Shown: positions 1 to 8,523 of the stretch, in pieces | Layout of the letters: each line of letters starts with the position of its first letter | How positions within the stretch are numbered: the stretch's first letter is position 1 | NCBI RefSeq assembly: GCF_009866655.1 | Contig: NZ_CP047420.1 | Location: forward strand, 2,976,001-3,040,000 | DNA from: Rathayibacter sp. VKM Ac-2804 | Lineage (GTDB): Bacteria > Actinomycetota > Actinomycetes > Actinomycetales > Microbacteriaceae | Length of the DNA: 64,000 nucleotides | Reading direction: 5' to 3' | Translations under genes and position numbers: made by a program | Notes under the pieces: generated by a model | The model's database searches: none | What the model saw: the letters and a program-made list of their open reading frames with translations, nothing else | What the model was told of the DNA's origin: nothing

Positions 1-1026
1 CGGCGTCCGCTCCCCTTCGAAGTACGGCAGGAGGGTGAGCCCCTCGGCCCCCGGTGCCGCGGCGAGCGCCAGGTCGGACAGGTCCGCGTAGCTGCAGCCG
101 AGCAGCGCCGCGCCGAGCTCGAAGTTGCGGGCGGCGTTGAGCGTCGCCACCAGCGGCAGGTGGGCGCCGGTCGCGTCCGCGTAGTCGCAGACGTAGCCGG
201 CGTAGTCGCGCACCGGCGAGGACGACCGGGTGTAGACGACTCCGGAGGTGCCGAGGGAGAGGACGACGTCGCCCTCCTCCAGGCCGAGCGCCAGCGCCGC
301 GGCGGCGTTGTCGCCGCTGCCGATGCCGAGCGCGAGCCCGGCGGGGATCCCGGGAGCGCCGGCGCCGGTGAGCCCGGCCGCGGCGAGCGGCGGCAGCACT
401 TCCGGCAGCAGAAGGTTCCGGCCGAAGGCGTGCTCGACGAGGTCGCGGTCGTACTGCCCGCTGGCGGCGGACCAGTACGCGGTCCCGCTCGCCTCGGAGC
501 GGTCGGTGACGAGAGCGCCGATACCGCCCTCGCGCCCGCGCAGCCGCCAGGTCAGCCAGTCGTGCACGATCGCCACGGCCGCGGTCCGGCGCGCCGCGTC
601 GGGGTCCGTGTCGCGCAGCCAGCGCAGCTTGACCGCGGTGTCGGAGAGCGTGATCGGCAGCCCGGTGCGCCGGATCCACTCGTCGCGGCCGAGCTCGGCG
701 TTGAGGTCCCGCATCTGCGCGTGCGAGCCGGTGTCGTTCCAGAGCGGAGAGGCGCAGACGACCTCGCCGGCCGCGTCCAGGAAGACAGGGGTGTGCTGCT
801 GCCCGCTGACGGAGACCGCGAGGACGTCCTCCAGGCCGCCGGCGCGGTCGACGGCCCGCAGCAGCGCGGTCCACCAGACGTCGGGGTGCACGATCGTCTG
901 CGGCGGGTGCTCGGCCTTCCCCTCGCGGACCGCCCGCCCTGTCTCGAGATCGCGGACCGTGACCTTGCAGGCCTGGGTGGAGGAGTCGATCCCCGCGACC
1001 AGCCTCGCCGGAGCGCCGCGCGTCAC
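1..1026 (-). CDS. xylB: Xylulokinase-like FGGY kinase (3' end outside window)
   Basis: FGGY-family sugar kinase, most like D-xylulokinase, which phosphorylates D-xylulose with ATP to give xylulose 5-phosphate for the pentose phosphate pathway. I translated the minus strand from a GTG at 1026. The N-terminus carries the phosphate-1 motif (AGIDSSTQACKV), then SVSGQQHTPVFLD and PLWNDTGSHAQM, both typical of xylulokinases, and later SLGTSGVVYT in the second actin-fold domain. About 341 residues are present of a usual 460-490; the rest lies beyond the left edge. The GTG overlaps the TGA of the upstream kinase gene by four bases, so the two are probably translationally coupled. Fourth gene of the polyol operon. 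Family is secure; the exact substrate is inferred. Confidence 0.88.
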   Translation of the reverse strand, partial: MTRGAPARLVAGIDSSTQACKVTVRDLETGRAVREGKAEHPPQTIVHPDVWWTALLRAVDRAGGLEDVLAVSVSGQQHTPVFLDAAGEVVCASPLWNDTGSHAQMRDLNAELGRDEWIRRTGLPITLSDTAVKLRWLRDTDPDAARRTAAVAIVHDWLTWRLRGREGGIGALVTDRSEASGTAYWSAASGQYDRDLVEHAFGRNLLLPEVLPPLAAAGLTGAGAPGIPAGLALGIGSGDNAAAALALGLEEGDVVLSLGTSGVVYTRSSSPVRDYAGYVCDYADATGAHLPLVATLNAARNFELGAALLGCSYADLSDLALAAAPGAEGLTLLPYFEGERTP

Positions 1027-2468
1027 GACGGCAGTCCCCGGAGGTGCTGCCACTGCTCCGCGGTCCGGGCGGACCATGCGGCGAGCAGGGCGCGGCGGTG
1101 GGGATCGGGGTGCACTTCGAGCGGGTCGCAGTCCTCCCAGCGCGCCGCGACACCGCTGGCGAGGGCCTGCGCGCCTCGCGAGACGACCTCGGGGAAGCGC
1201 GAGACGCTGAGGCTCGTGCCCAGCAGGTCCGCTTTCAGCTGCAGCCAGAGCGGGTTCCGGCTCGCCGGACCGATGACCTTGATGCGCTCGGGCCGCTCCG
1301 GGAACAGCGCAAGCACGTCGCGGAACTGCACCGCGAGCCCGAGGAAGCAGCCCAGGACGAGCTCGTCCCGGCCGGTGTCGCTGCGGAGCCCCGCGATGAT
1401 CCCGCGCGCCGCTGCATCCTTCGCGGGCGGAGGGCTGCCGCGGAACTGCGGAAGCACGAGCGGGAGTGCGTCGACGTCGACCCCGCCCTCGAGGTAGCGG
1501 CGGTGCGCGGTGCCGATGGTCGTCGACAGCTCCTCGGCGTCGATCCCGAGCAGCGACTGCAGGGTGGCGAAGGCGGACCCGCCGGTGGGGATCGAGGCGA
1601 ACAGGGTGGACCCGGCGCCGGTGCAGGCGATCCCGTTGGCGAGCTTCGCGCGCTCGGCGTCGGCGCCCAGCTCGGGGACGTCGCGCAGCAGCAGCAGGCC
1701 CTCGGTGGTGCCGGTCGAGTTCAGCAGCTCCCCCGAGCGCAGGTCCGCCCCGATGGCGCCGACCATGTGGTCGTGACCGGCGACGTGGACCGTCGCGTCC
1801 GGCGGGAGCCCCGTCTCCCCGGCGGCCCCGGCGCTGAGGGGCGTGCCGTCCGCCGCCGTCCGCAGCTCGGGCAGGACCTCGACGCCGACGCCGAGCAGCG
1901 CCGCCACCTCGGCCGACCAGGTGCGGGTGCCGAGGTCGAGCGCCATCGTGCGACTGGCGAGGGAGTACTCCGACCAGCGCCGCCCGGTGAGGGTCGCGGC
2001 CAGGTGCTCGGCGATGTTCAGCCACTGCGCGCCGGCGGCGTCCTCGCCCGCCTGCTCGAGGGCCCAGGCGATCTTCGACAGGCCGTAGTTCGCGTTGACC
2101 GGCAGACCGGTGGAGCGGTAGACGAGCGAGCGGTCCGCGGCGGTGAGCCCGGCGAGCCGCTCCGCTCCGCGGTGGTCGTGCCAGAGGATCATCGGCGATG
2201 CGAGCGAGCCGTCCGAGCGGACGAGGCCGCCCGACTCCCCCACCGCGGTGATCGCCAGCCGCTCGACGCCCGCGCGGAAGGACGGGTCGAGGCCGCGCAC
2301 GAAGGCGATCAGCCCGCCCCGGAGCAGGTCGACCTCGTAGATCTCGCCCCATGCGTCCTGCCGCGTCGGCGTGCCCTCTCGCGCCGAGGCGACGAGGCCG
2401 CCGTCCGCGTCGAAGGCGCACAGCTTCACGCTGGTCGTCCCGATGTCGATCGTGATGGTGGGGAGCAT
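1023..2468 (-). CDS. FGGY-family carbohydrate kinase (gluconokinase/xylulokinase-like)
   Basis: 481-residue cytoplasmic sugar kinase of the FGGY (hexokinase/actin fold) family. The start ITIDIGTTSVKLCAFD is the N-terminal phosphate motif; LITAVGESGG-like and GHDHMVGAIGAD segments mark the substrate and hinge regions; LLNSTGTTEGLLLL is the C-terminal domain adenosine motif. It is a full-length family member but only distantly like its downstream neighbour, so the operon encodes two different kinases rather than a recent duplication. It starts 11 bases after the aldolase stop codon. The operon context (polyol permease, class II aldolase) suggests a ketose or sugar-acid substrate whose phosphate is then split by the aldolase; this substrate assignment is inference. 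Confidence 0.85.
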   Translation of the reverse strand: MLPTITIDIGTTSVKLCAFDADGGLVASAREGTPTRQDAWGEIYEVDLLRGGLIAFVRGLDPSFRAGVERLAITAVGESGGLVRSDGSLASPMILWHDHRGAERLAGLTAADRSLVYRSTGLPVNANYGLSKIAWALEQAGEDAAGAQWLNIAEHLAATLTGRRWSEYSLASRTMALDLGTRTWSAEVAALLGVGVEVLPELRTAADGTPLSAGAAGETGLPPDATVHVAGHDHMVGAIGADLRSGELLNSTGTTEGLLLLRDVPELGADAERAKLANGIACTGAGSTLFASIPTGGSAFATLQSLLGIDAEELSTTIGTAHRRYLEGGVDVDALPLVLPQFRGSPPPAKDAAARGIIAGLRSDTGRDELVLGCFLGLAVQFRDVLALFPERPERIKVIGPASRNPLWLQLKADLLGTSLSVSRFPEVVSRGAQALASGVAARWEDCDPLEVHPDPHRRALLAAWSARTAEQWQHLRGLPS

Positions 2469-2479
2469 GCCGGCTCCCG

Positions 2480-3319
2480 TCAGGCGACCGAGGGGTTCAG
2501 CGTGCGGATGCGCCGCTCGACCACGTCAGCGATCGCCGCCACCGCGCTTGTGGACACCCGGATCAGCGAGGCCTCCCGGTTGTTCGCGTTGTAGGCCTCG
2601 CCGAAGGCGCGGATCATCGCGTTCCGGAGGTCACTGGCGACGTTCACCTTCACGACGCCGAACTCGTGCAGCCGGGCGAGCTGCTCGTCCGGCAGCCCCG
2701 AGCCGCCGTGGACGACGAGCGGGACGCTGCTCGCGGCGCGGACCCGCGCCAGGAGGTCGAAGTCGATCGTCGCGCCGGGCACGTAGCCGTGCTGGTTGCC
2801 GACCGAGACCGCGAGCATGTCGCAGCCGACGGCGTCGATGAAGTGCTTCACCTGATCAGGGTCGGTGGTGCTCGCGTGCTCGGGTGCGACGTCGTCCTCC
2901 TTGCCGCCGATGCTGCCGAGCTCCGCCTCGAGGGCGATCTCCGGGGCGCAGAGAGCCCGTGCCTGGGCGGAGACGCGCACGTTCTCCTCGTAGGGGTGCT
3001 CGGAGTAGTCGATCATCACCGAGGTGAAGTCGGCGGCGAGCGCGCCCTCCACGGCGGAGAGCTCCTTGCCGTGGTCGAGGTGCAGCGCGACGGGCACGTC
3101 CGTCGACGCCAGGCGCCGGCTGACCATGTCGTGGATGTACTCGTAACCCGAGAGCGCGACGTTCGTGGGCGCCACCTGGATGAAGGTGGGCACGCCGACG
3201 CGCTCGACCGCCTCCACGATCCCCATCGTCGTCTCGATGTTGGTGGTGTTGAACGCTCCGGCGACGAGGCCGCGGGAGGTGCACTGGCTGATGACGTCGA
3301 TTCCGCTGACCAGGGGCAC
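2480..3319 (-). CDS. Class II ketose-bisphosphate aldolase
   Basis: 279-residue zinc-dependent class II aldolase of the fructose/tagatose-bisphosphate aldolase (FbaA/GatY/KbaY) family, which cleaves a ketose phosphate to dihydroxyacetone phosphate plus an aldehyde. Visible motifs: GAFNTTNIET near the N-terminus, VALHLDHGKE with a zinc-binding His and catalytic Asp, the glycine-rich IALEAELGSIGGKED, and VVHGGSGLPDEQL with VKVNVASDLRNA, which bind the phosphate and second zinc His. I chose GTG 3319 because it follows a strong ribosome site (GAAAGGA) by six bases and gives the usual short N-terminus; longer open frames upstream run into the permease gene. Placed between the permease and two kinases, it is probably the catabolic aldolase of this operon. 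The exact bisphosphate substrate cannot be told. Confidence 0.88.
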   Translation of the reverse strand: MPLVSGIDVISQCTSRGLVAGAFNTTNIETTMGIVEAVERVGVPTFIQVAPTNVALSGYEYIHDMVSRRLASTDVPVALHLDHGKELSAVEGALAADFTSVMIDYSEHPYEENVRVSAQARALCAPEIALEAELGSIGGKEDDVAPEHASTTDPDQVKHFIDAVGCDMLAVSVGNQHGYVPGATIDFDLLARVRAASSVPLVVHGGSGLPDEQLARLHEFGVVKVNVASDLRNAMIRAFGEAYNANNREASLIRVSTSAVAAIADVVERRIRTLNPSVA

Positions 3320-3426
3320 GGCGGGTCCTTTCGTGTGGTGCGCCGGGGTGGCCGGCGAGGAGCGGGACGCGCCGAGGGGTCGCTCCCGTGGGAGGGGAGG
3401 CGGCGATCGCCGCGCGCCCCTCGGGA

Positions 3427-4773
3427 TCAGCGGCCCTCGGCCGGAGCCGCCGGGGCGGTGGAGCCGGAGAGGTCGTCCAGCGGGCGGCCCTCGGCGACGA
3501 CGCGCTGCGCCTCCTCCGGCACCTGGAGCCAGCGGACCGAGACGCCCGCGAGCACGTAGAGCGCGGCGAAGACGATGGTGACGCCGCCGGCGCCGATCGG
3601 CCCGAGGAGCAGCGCCACAATCAACGGACCGACGAAGGTCGCCGCTCCCGCGCCGAGGTTCAGCACGGCGATCGAGTTGCCCTTCTGGCCCGGGGCCATC
3701 AGCGACATCAGGACCGAGATCGGGGTGAAGCCGGCGAGCGTGATCCCGAACAGAGCGGCGCAGAGCGCGGCGACCCAGTACTCGTCGCTGACCGCCGTCG
3801 GCAGGAAGTAGAACGCCAGAACGCTCACGGCGGAGCCGATGCAGCCGAACCAGCGCAGCGTGCGGTGCCAGCCGAGGCGATCGCTGAGGACGCCGAAGAA
3901 CAGGTTCGCGAAGATGTTCGAGGCACCGAGGATGAAGACGAGCTGCAGCCAGCCCGCCGTGCCGAAGCCGAGATCGACCGCGAAGACGGTGGGGAAGAAC
4001 ACGAAGAGCCCGAACTGCGGCGCCGTGTTGACCACGCGGACCAGGCAGCCGAGGCCGACCCGGGGCTGGGTGAAGGCGATGGCGACGCTGTTCACCAGGC
4101 TGCGGCCGGTGCTCACCCCGGGAGCTGCGAGGCGGCCGCCGCCACGGGCCTTGCGCAGACCGACGAGGGAGACGAGACCGCCGAGGACCACCAGGCCGAG
4201 CGAGAGCCAGAACGTCTCGTACTCGCCGAGGACGGGGACGGTGCCGGAGGCGACGAGGGAGCCGAGCGTCGGCAGGCCGCCGGTGAAGGCGAAGTAGAAC
4301 CAGCCGACGGCCGAGCCGAGGCGGTGCGCCGGGCTCGCGCCGAGCACCCAGACCAGGAAGCCGTAGGCGAAGAACGGGTAGGCGATGCCGCGCAGCCCGT
4401 ACACGATCAGCATCAGGGTGAAGTTCTCGGAGGGGAGCGCCACCGCGAGGAACACCACCTGCAGGCTCGCCCAGAGGACCAGGCCGATGACCATCACCCG
4501 GCGCGGGCCCCAGACGTCGGAGAGGGCACCGGAGAGCCAGGAACCGAGGGTGACCATCAGCCCGTAGACCGTGATGATGACGGCCGCGTTGGTCTCCGAC
4601 CCGGCGCCGTTGTCGGCGAGGTAGGGCGCGATGTACCCCGACTCGACGCCGTCGCCGATCATGAAGAGCAGGAGGCCGACGAAGCCCCAGACGAGGGGCT
4701 TCGGCAGGCCGATCCTCTCGATGAACGAATGCGGCTCGGGGCCCTGAGCGCGGATGCTCGTCGTCGCTGACAT
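3427..4773 (-). CDS. MFS transporter, polyol permease (RbtT/DalT-like)
   Basis: 448-residue major facilitator with about 12 membrane segments. The opening KPLVWGFVGLLLFMIGDGVESGYIAPYL closely follows the proton-linked polyol permeases for ribitol and D-arabinitol (RbtT/DalT/CsbX group); GALSDVWGPRRVMV is the conserved loop 2-3 motif and GVLSDRLGWHRTLR its second-half counterpart. It is the first gene of the minus-strand operon, followed after about 107 bases by the aldolase. The upstream gap (4774-4955) carries a TGTACGTACA palindrome that may be the operator. The family fit is good; ribitol, arabinitol, xylitol or a related sugar alcohol are all possible. A polyol dehydrogenase would be expected and may lie left of the window. 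Confidence 0.82.
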   Translation of the reverse strand: MSATTSIRAQGPEPHSFIERIGLPKPLVWGFVGLLLFMIGDGVESGYIAPYLADNGAGSETNAAVIITVYGLMVTLGSWLSGALSDVWGPRRVMVIGLVLWASLQVVFLAVALPSENFTLMLIVYGLRGIAYPFFAYGFLVWVLGASPAHRLGSAVGWFYFAFTGGLPTLGSLVASGTVPVLGEYETFWLSLGLVVLGGLVSLVGLRKARGGGRLAAPGVSTGRSLVNSVAIAFTQPRVGLGCLVRVVNTAPQFGLFVFFPTVFAVDLGFGTAGWLQLVFILGASNIFANLFFGVLSDRLGWHRTLRWFGCIGSAVSVLAFYFLPTAVSDEYWVAALCAALFGITLAGFTPISVLMSLMAPGQKGNSIAVLNLGAGAATFVGPLIVALLLGPIGAGGVTIVFAALYVLAGVSVRWLQVPEEAQRVVAEGRPLDDLSGSTAPAAPAEGR

Positions 4774-4862
4774 GCGGATCCTTCGGTCGTGGTGCGGGAG
4801 GAGTTCCGCGAGGCGGTGGGCCGAGGGCTCGGACGCGGGAGGAGAGATGCGCTGACCGCCTC

Positions 4863-4892
4863 ATGCGGACTGTACGTACAGAACGTACCATG
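4863..4892. promoter_or_regulatory. Candidate operator upstream of polyol operon
   Basis: The perfect ten-base palindrome TGTACGTACA lies at 4871-4880, and GTACGT recurs as a partial second copy at 4884-4888 (GAACGTACCA on the plus strand). It sits about 100 bases before the permease start and downstream of the acyl-CoA ligase stop. The spacing and symmetry fit a dimeric repressor such as a LacI, GntR or DeoR type regulator. No regulator gene is present nearby, so the assignment is inference. Confidence 0.4.
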
Positions 4893-4955
4893 AGAACGCC
4901 GGCCACGGCGAGGGCGTCAGCCGTCCCGGCGAGACGGCCGTGCGCTCTCGGGCGC

Positions 4956-6374
4956 TCAGTCGACGGCGAGCGTCCCGCGCCGCACCTTGCCCGCGTCGTC
5001 GCGCAGCGGCGAGCGCTGGAGCCGCAGAGCCCGCGGCGCCCGCGAGCCGAGGTGCTCGCGCGCGAAGGCGAGCAGCTCCTCCTCCGTCACGTCGCTCTCC
5101 GCGATGTCCACCACCGCCTCCACCGCCTGGCCGAGCTCGGCGTCCGGGACGCCGAAGGCGACCGCGCCGCGCACCGCCGGGTGCTCCTCCAGCACCCGCT
5201 CGATCTCGGCCGGGTAGATGTTCACGCCACCGCGCAGGATCTGGTCGTCGGCCCGGTCGAGCACCGTCAGGTAGCCGTCCGCATCGACGGAGCCGAGGTC
5301 GCCGAGGGTGTCCCAGCCGTCCTCGGTCCGCTTCGACTCCCCACCGAGGTAGCGGTAGGTCGGCTCCCCACGGCGCAACTGCACGAGCCCCGGCTCGCCG
5401 ACCGCGCACTCCGACCCGTCCGACCGCAGCACCCGCAGCTCCGTGCCGCCGATCGGCCGGCCGACGCTCCCGGGCCGCTCGAGCCACTCGTCGCCGCGGA
5501 TCATCGTCAGCCCGTTCGACTCGCTGCCCGCGTAGACCTCGACGACCCGCTCCGCGCCGATCCACTCGATCAGCGCGCGCTTGTCCGCGGGCGGGCACGG
5601 CGAGCCGAGGTGCAGCACCGTCTCGAGCGAGGAGACGTCCACGTCCCGGTGCCCGGGCGTCCGCAGCAGCCGGTGGATCATCGTCGGCACCAGCAGCGCC
5701 CAGGTCACCCGGTGCTCCGCGATCGCCGCGAGCACCCGCGCCTCGTCGAAGCGCGGCAGGACCACCAGCCGCTGCCCGGTCAGCAGCCCGCGGAAGGCGT
5801 AGGTGAAGGTCGCGGAGTGGGTGAGCGGCCCGGCCACGAGCTGCACCCCCTCCCGAGGCAGGAAGGCCGCGACCGGCTGCGAGGGATCCATCAGCGCGGG
5901 CGCCGCCGCGAGCACGATCTTCGGCCGCCCGGTGCTGCCGGAGGAGGCGGGCGCCTTCCACGACGCAGCCCAGATGTCGGGCAGCTCGTCGTCCGGCAGC
6001 GCCGGGTCGGGCTCGAAGCCGGCGGGGACGAACGGCACGCCGTCGAGCTCGACCCCGATGCTCAGCGAGGGCCGCCCGAGCGCGCCCACCTCGGCGAGCT
6101 CCCGCGCCGACAGCCCGCGCGACAGCGGCTGCGGCGTCGCGCCCGCCTTCCAGATCGCCGCGCAGGCGAGCACCAGCTCGGCGCTGTTCGACAGCGAGAC
6201 CGCGACGAGCGAGTCCGGAGTGACGCCGAGCGCCGCGTAGGCGCGCGCGAGCCGGTTGGAGGCCCGGTCCAGGGCGCCCGCGGTCAGGGTCGCGTCATCG
6301 GCGACGACCACGACGCGCTCGGGGTCCTGCTCGGCGAGCGCCGAGAAGCAGCGCGAGAACGACCGGCGCATCAC
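4956..6374 (-). CDS. AMP-dependent acyl-CoA synthetase/ligase
   Basis: 472-residue ANL-superfamily ligase that activates a carboxylic acid as the acyl-adenylate and usually transfers it to CoA. The P-loop is ASSGSTGRPKIV (about residue 145), the adenine motif VYAGSESNGLT, the hinge motif GWDTLGDLGSVDADGYL followed by LDRADDQILRGGVNIYPAEIE, and the C-terminal catalytic Lys is in DDAGKVRRG. It is shorter than most family members (500-550). The start is GTG 6374 or ATG 6371; the upstream glycosyltransferase TGA is at 6371-6373, so the genes overlap and are coupled. It is the last gene of the Nit1C minus arm. Substrate unknown; the location suggests it acts on a product of that pathway, which is inference. 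Confidence 0.85.
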   Translation of the reverse strand: MMRRSFSRCFSALAEQDPERVVVVADDATLTAGALDRASNRLARAYAALGVTPDSLVAVSLSNSAELVLACAAIWKAGATPQPLSRGLSARELAEVGALGRPSLSIGVELDGVPFVPAGFEPDPALPDDELPDIWAASWKAPASSGSTGRPKIVLAAAPALMDPSQPVAAFLPREGVQLVAGPLTHSATFTYAFRGLLTGQRLVVLPRFDEARVLAAIAEHRVTWALLVPTMIHRLLRTPGHRDVDVSSLETVLHLGSPCPPADKRALIEWIGAERVVEVYAGSESNGLTMIRGDEWLERPGSVGRPIGGTELRVLRSDGSECAVGEPGLVQLRRGEPTYRYLGGESKRTEDGWDTLGDLGSVDADGYLTVLDRADDQILRGGVNIYPAEIERVLEEHPAVRGAVAFGVPDAELGQAVEAVVDIAESDVTEEELLAFAREHLGSRAPRALRLQRSPLRDDAGKVRRGTLAVD

Positions 6375-7486
6375 ACGCCCACGGATCGGCGGCCGAGGTG
6401 AGCCCGGTACAGCGCCTCGTGACTCGCGGCGACGTCGTCCCAGGAGTGCGAGAACGCGAGGTCCCGCCCGGCCCCGGGCTCCGGCGCCTCCCCCGCGAGC
6501 GCCGCGGCGAGCGCCTCCCGGATCCCCGCCACGTCGCTCCCGTACGCCACCGTCTCCCCGAACACCTCTCGCAGCACCGGCAGATCACGCGCGACGACCG
6601 GCACCCCCGCGGCGAGCGCCTCCATCGCCGCCAGCCCGAAGCCCTCCTTGGTCGAGACGAAGCCGAGCACCGCCGCACCCGCGACGAGTGACGCGAGCCG
6701 CTCCTCCGGCACCGTGCCGAGCACGACCGGCGTCACCCCCCGCTCGGCCGCCCGGCGCTCGAACTCCTCGCGGTAGCCCCGGTAGTCGAAGAGCGTCTCC
6801 CCGCCGCCGAAGACCAGCGACGCGCCCGGCGCGAGCCCCGCGAACGCCTCCAGCAGGTCGATGCTGCCCTTCCGCGGCTCGATGCCGCCCAGCGCGAGCA
6901 CGTAGCGGCCGAGCTCGGCCCGCCACTCCCCCGCCGAGTCGCCGTCGGCCGCGGCGGCGAACCGCGCGGCGTCGACGCCGTTCGGAATCACCGCCGGCAG
7001 CCGCCCCCACCCCGCCGCGACCTCGTCCGCGACGGCCTGCGACACCGCGAGCAACCCGGCCGGTCCGGTGATCGCGCGCTCGTGGCAGGCGATCAGCGCC
7101 GGCGTCGTGAAGGCGTCCAGGTGGTGCACCGTGCGGAGCAGTCCGCCGGCCCCCGCGAAGCCCGCGTCGAGCGCGGCGTTCGCCGAGATGCAGTCCTGCG
7201 CGTGCACGACGTCCCACTCCCCGCCGTCCTCCCCCAGCGCCACCGCGAGCGCGTCGAGCGAGCGGACGATCCGGTCTCCGACGTCCTCCCCGTCGCGCGC
7301 CGCGAACGGCACGACCCGGACGGCCACCGCGCGGTCGACCGCGCGGAAGAAGGCGGAGTCGCCGCCGCGGCCGAGCGTCCAGACGGTCACCTCGTGCCCG
7401 CGCCGGGCCAGCGCCTCCGAGAGCGCGAGCGTGTGCACCACGCCGCCCCGGGGCTTCGTGGAGTAGGTCAGCTGCGCGATCCGCAC
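6371..7486 (-). CDS. MSMEG_0565-family glycosyltransferase (GT4 fold)
   Basis: 371-residue GT-B glycosyltransferase of family 4. The N-terminal STKPRGGVVHTLALSEAL motif is characteristic of the MSMEG_0565 family found only in Nit1C nitrilase clusters; VIPNGVDAARF and GGIEPRKGSIDLLEAF precede the donor-binding STKEGFGLAAMEALAAG, which has the E-x7-E pair of the family. I prefer GTG 7486 (ValArgIleAla) because AAGGAG lies seven bases upstream, matching relatives that start directly at this strand; a longer frame reaches 7531 without a ribosome site. It follows the nitrilase-like gene by 69 bases and overlaps the acyl-CoA ligase. The sugar donor and acceptor are unknown; it may glycosylate the small molecule made by the cluster. 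Confidence 0.85.
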   Translation of the reverse strand: MRIAQLTYSTKPRGGVVHTLALSEALARRGHEVTVWTLGRGGDSAFFRAVDRAVAVRVVPFAARDGEDVGDRIVRSLDALAVALGEDGGEWDVVHAQDCISANAALDAGFAGAGGLLRTVHHLDAFTTPALIACHERAITGPAGLLAVSQAVADEVAAGWGRLPAVIPNGVDAARFAAAADGDSAGEWRAELGRYVLALGGIEPRKGSIDLLEAFAGLAPGASLVFGGGETLFDYRGYREEFERRAAERGVTPVVLGTVPEERLASLVAGAAVLGFVSTKEGFGLAAMEALAAGVPVVARDLPVLREVFGETVAYGSDVAGIREALAAALAGEAPEPGAGRDLAFSHSWDDVAASHEALYRAHLGRRSVGV

Positions 7487-7555
7487 GGGGTCTCCTTCGG
7501 GCGGGGCGGCACCCGCACGGGCGGGCGGCACCGGTCGGTCGGGCGGTCCCGCGGC

Positions 7556-8410
7556 TCAGCCGGTGGGAGCCGCGCGGTGGTACGCGTGCTCGGCGCGGTC
7601 GCGCAGGTGGTCCATGCTGCGGCGGGCGCGGGCGACGGAGGCGGAGACGTCGTCGGTCGCGACGGCCAGCCCGCCCTTCGCCCAGGTCTTCGCGAGGATC
7701 TCGCCGGCCGGGTCGACGACCTTCGCCTGCCCGAGGAAGCGGAGCCCGCCGAGCACGCCGGTCTGGTTCGAGGAGACCAGATACACCTGGTTCTCCGCGG
7801 CGCGCGCGCAGTCGTAGAGGTCGAACAGGTGCGCCTGGCGGTCGTTCCGGATCCGGTCGGAGCGGTCGGTGACGCTGGCCGGCCAGGCGCTGAGGCAGCA
7901 GAGGATCTCGGCCCCGTCGAGGGCGAGGGAGCGCGCCGACTCCGGGAAGGTCTTGTCGAAGTCGATCATCATCCCGATCCGCCCCACGGCGGTGTCGAAG
8001 GAGCGGAAGGAGTCGCCGGCCGCGTACGCCTCCGACTCGCCCAGCGGCAGGTGCACCTTCCGGTGCGTCCCGATCACCTCGCCGCCCTGCACGCAGACCG
8101 CCGAGTTGTAGCGCCGCACCTCGCCGCCCTCGAGCGCGCGCTCCGCGATGCCGAAGCAGACGGTGGTGTCGCCCGCCATCGCCGCGACGGCCGCGACCTC
8201 CGGACCGTCGACCTCCACGGCCTGCGGCAGGTCGTCGGGGCCGGGGTGGTGCATGTCGAGGAGGTAGCCGCCGAGGGTCGCGTCCGGCAGCACCAGCAGG
8301 TCGATCCCGCGCTCCTGCGCGCTCGCGATCATGCCGGGCAGCTTGACGAGGGTGCGCTCGATGTCGCGGCCGAAGTGCGCCGCGACCGCGGCCATCGTGA
8401 TCGTCGACAT
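7556..8410 (-). CDS. Nitrilase-superfamily protein lacking catalytic Glu and Cys
   Basis: 284-residue carbon-nitrogen hydrolase fold protein, counterpart of MSMEG_0566 in the Nit1C cluster. Nitrilases use a Glu-Lys-Cys triad. Here the Glu motif reads LLVLPDATLGGYL, so Glu is Asp43 (codon 8282-8284); the Lys is kept (THRKVHLPLGE, Lys118); and the nucleophile motif reads IGMMIDFDKTFPE, so Cys is Asp150 (codon 7961-7963). The paralogue three genes upstream keeps all three. The fold is otherwise intact through AAENQVYLVSSNQTG. The ATG at 8410 follows GAGAAGGACC. Without a cysteine, normal amide or nitrile hydrolysis is unlikely; a binding, regulatory or different catalytic role is more probable. 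The 113 bases before it (8411-8523) show no feature. Confidence 0.85.
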   Translation of the reverse strand: MSTITMAAVAAHFGRDIERTLVKLPGMIASAQERGIDLLVLPDATLGGYLLDMHHPGPDDLPQAVEVDGPEVAAVAAMAGDTTVCFGIAERALEGGEVRRYNSAVCVQGGEVIGTHRKVHLPLGESEAYAAGDSFRSFDTAVGRIGMMIDFDKTFPESARSLALDGAEILCCLSAWPASVTDRSDRIRNDRQAHLFDLYDCARAAENQVYLVSSNQTGVLGGLRFLGQAKVVDPAGEILAKTWAKGGLAVATDDVSASVARARRSMDHLRDRAEHAYHRAAPTG

Positions 8411-8523
8411 GGTCCTTCTCTCCCGCCCTCTGCAGGCGGACGGTGCGGCAGGGCGGACAGGAAGCCGTCGCCCTCCGCTGCCCCGCGCGGCCGGACGGCG
8501 CGCTCGGGGCGAGCACGTGGCCG

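Noticed and set aside
160..1497. 445-codon plus-strand frame at the left edge
   Set aside because: The minus strand reads clear xylulokinase and FGGY kinase motifs through the same bases; the plus frame has none.
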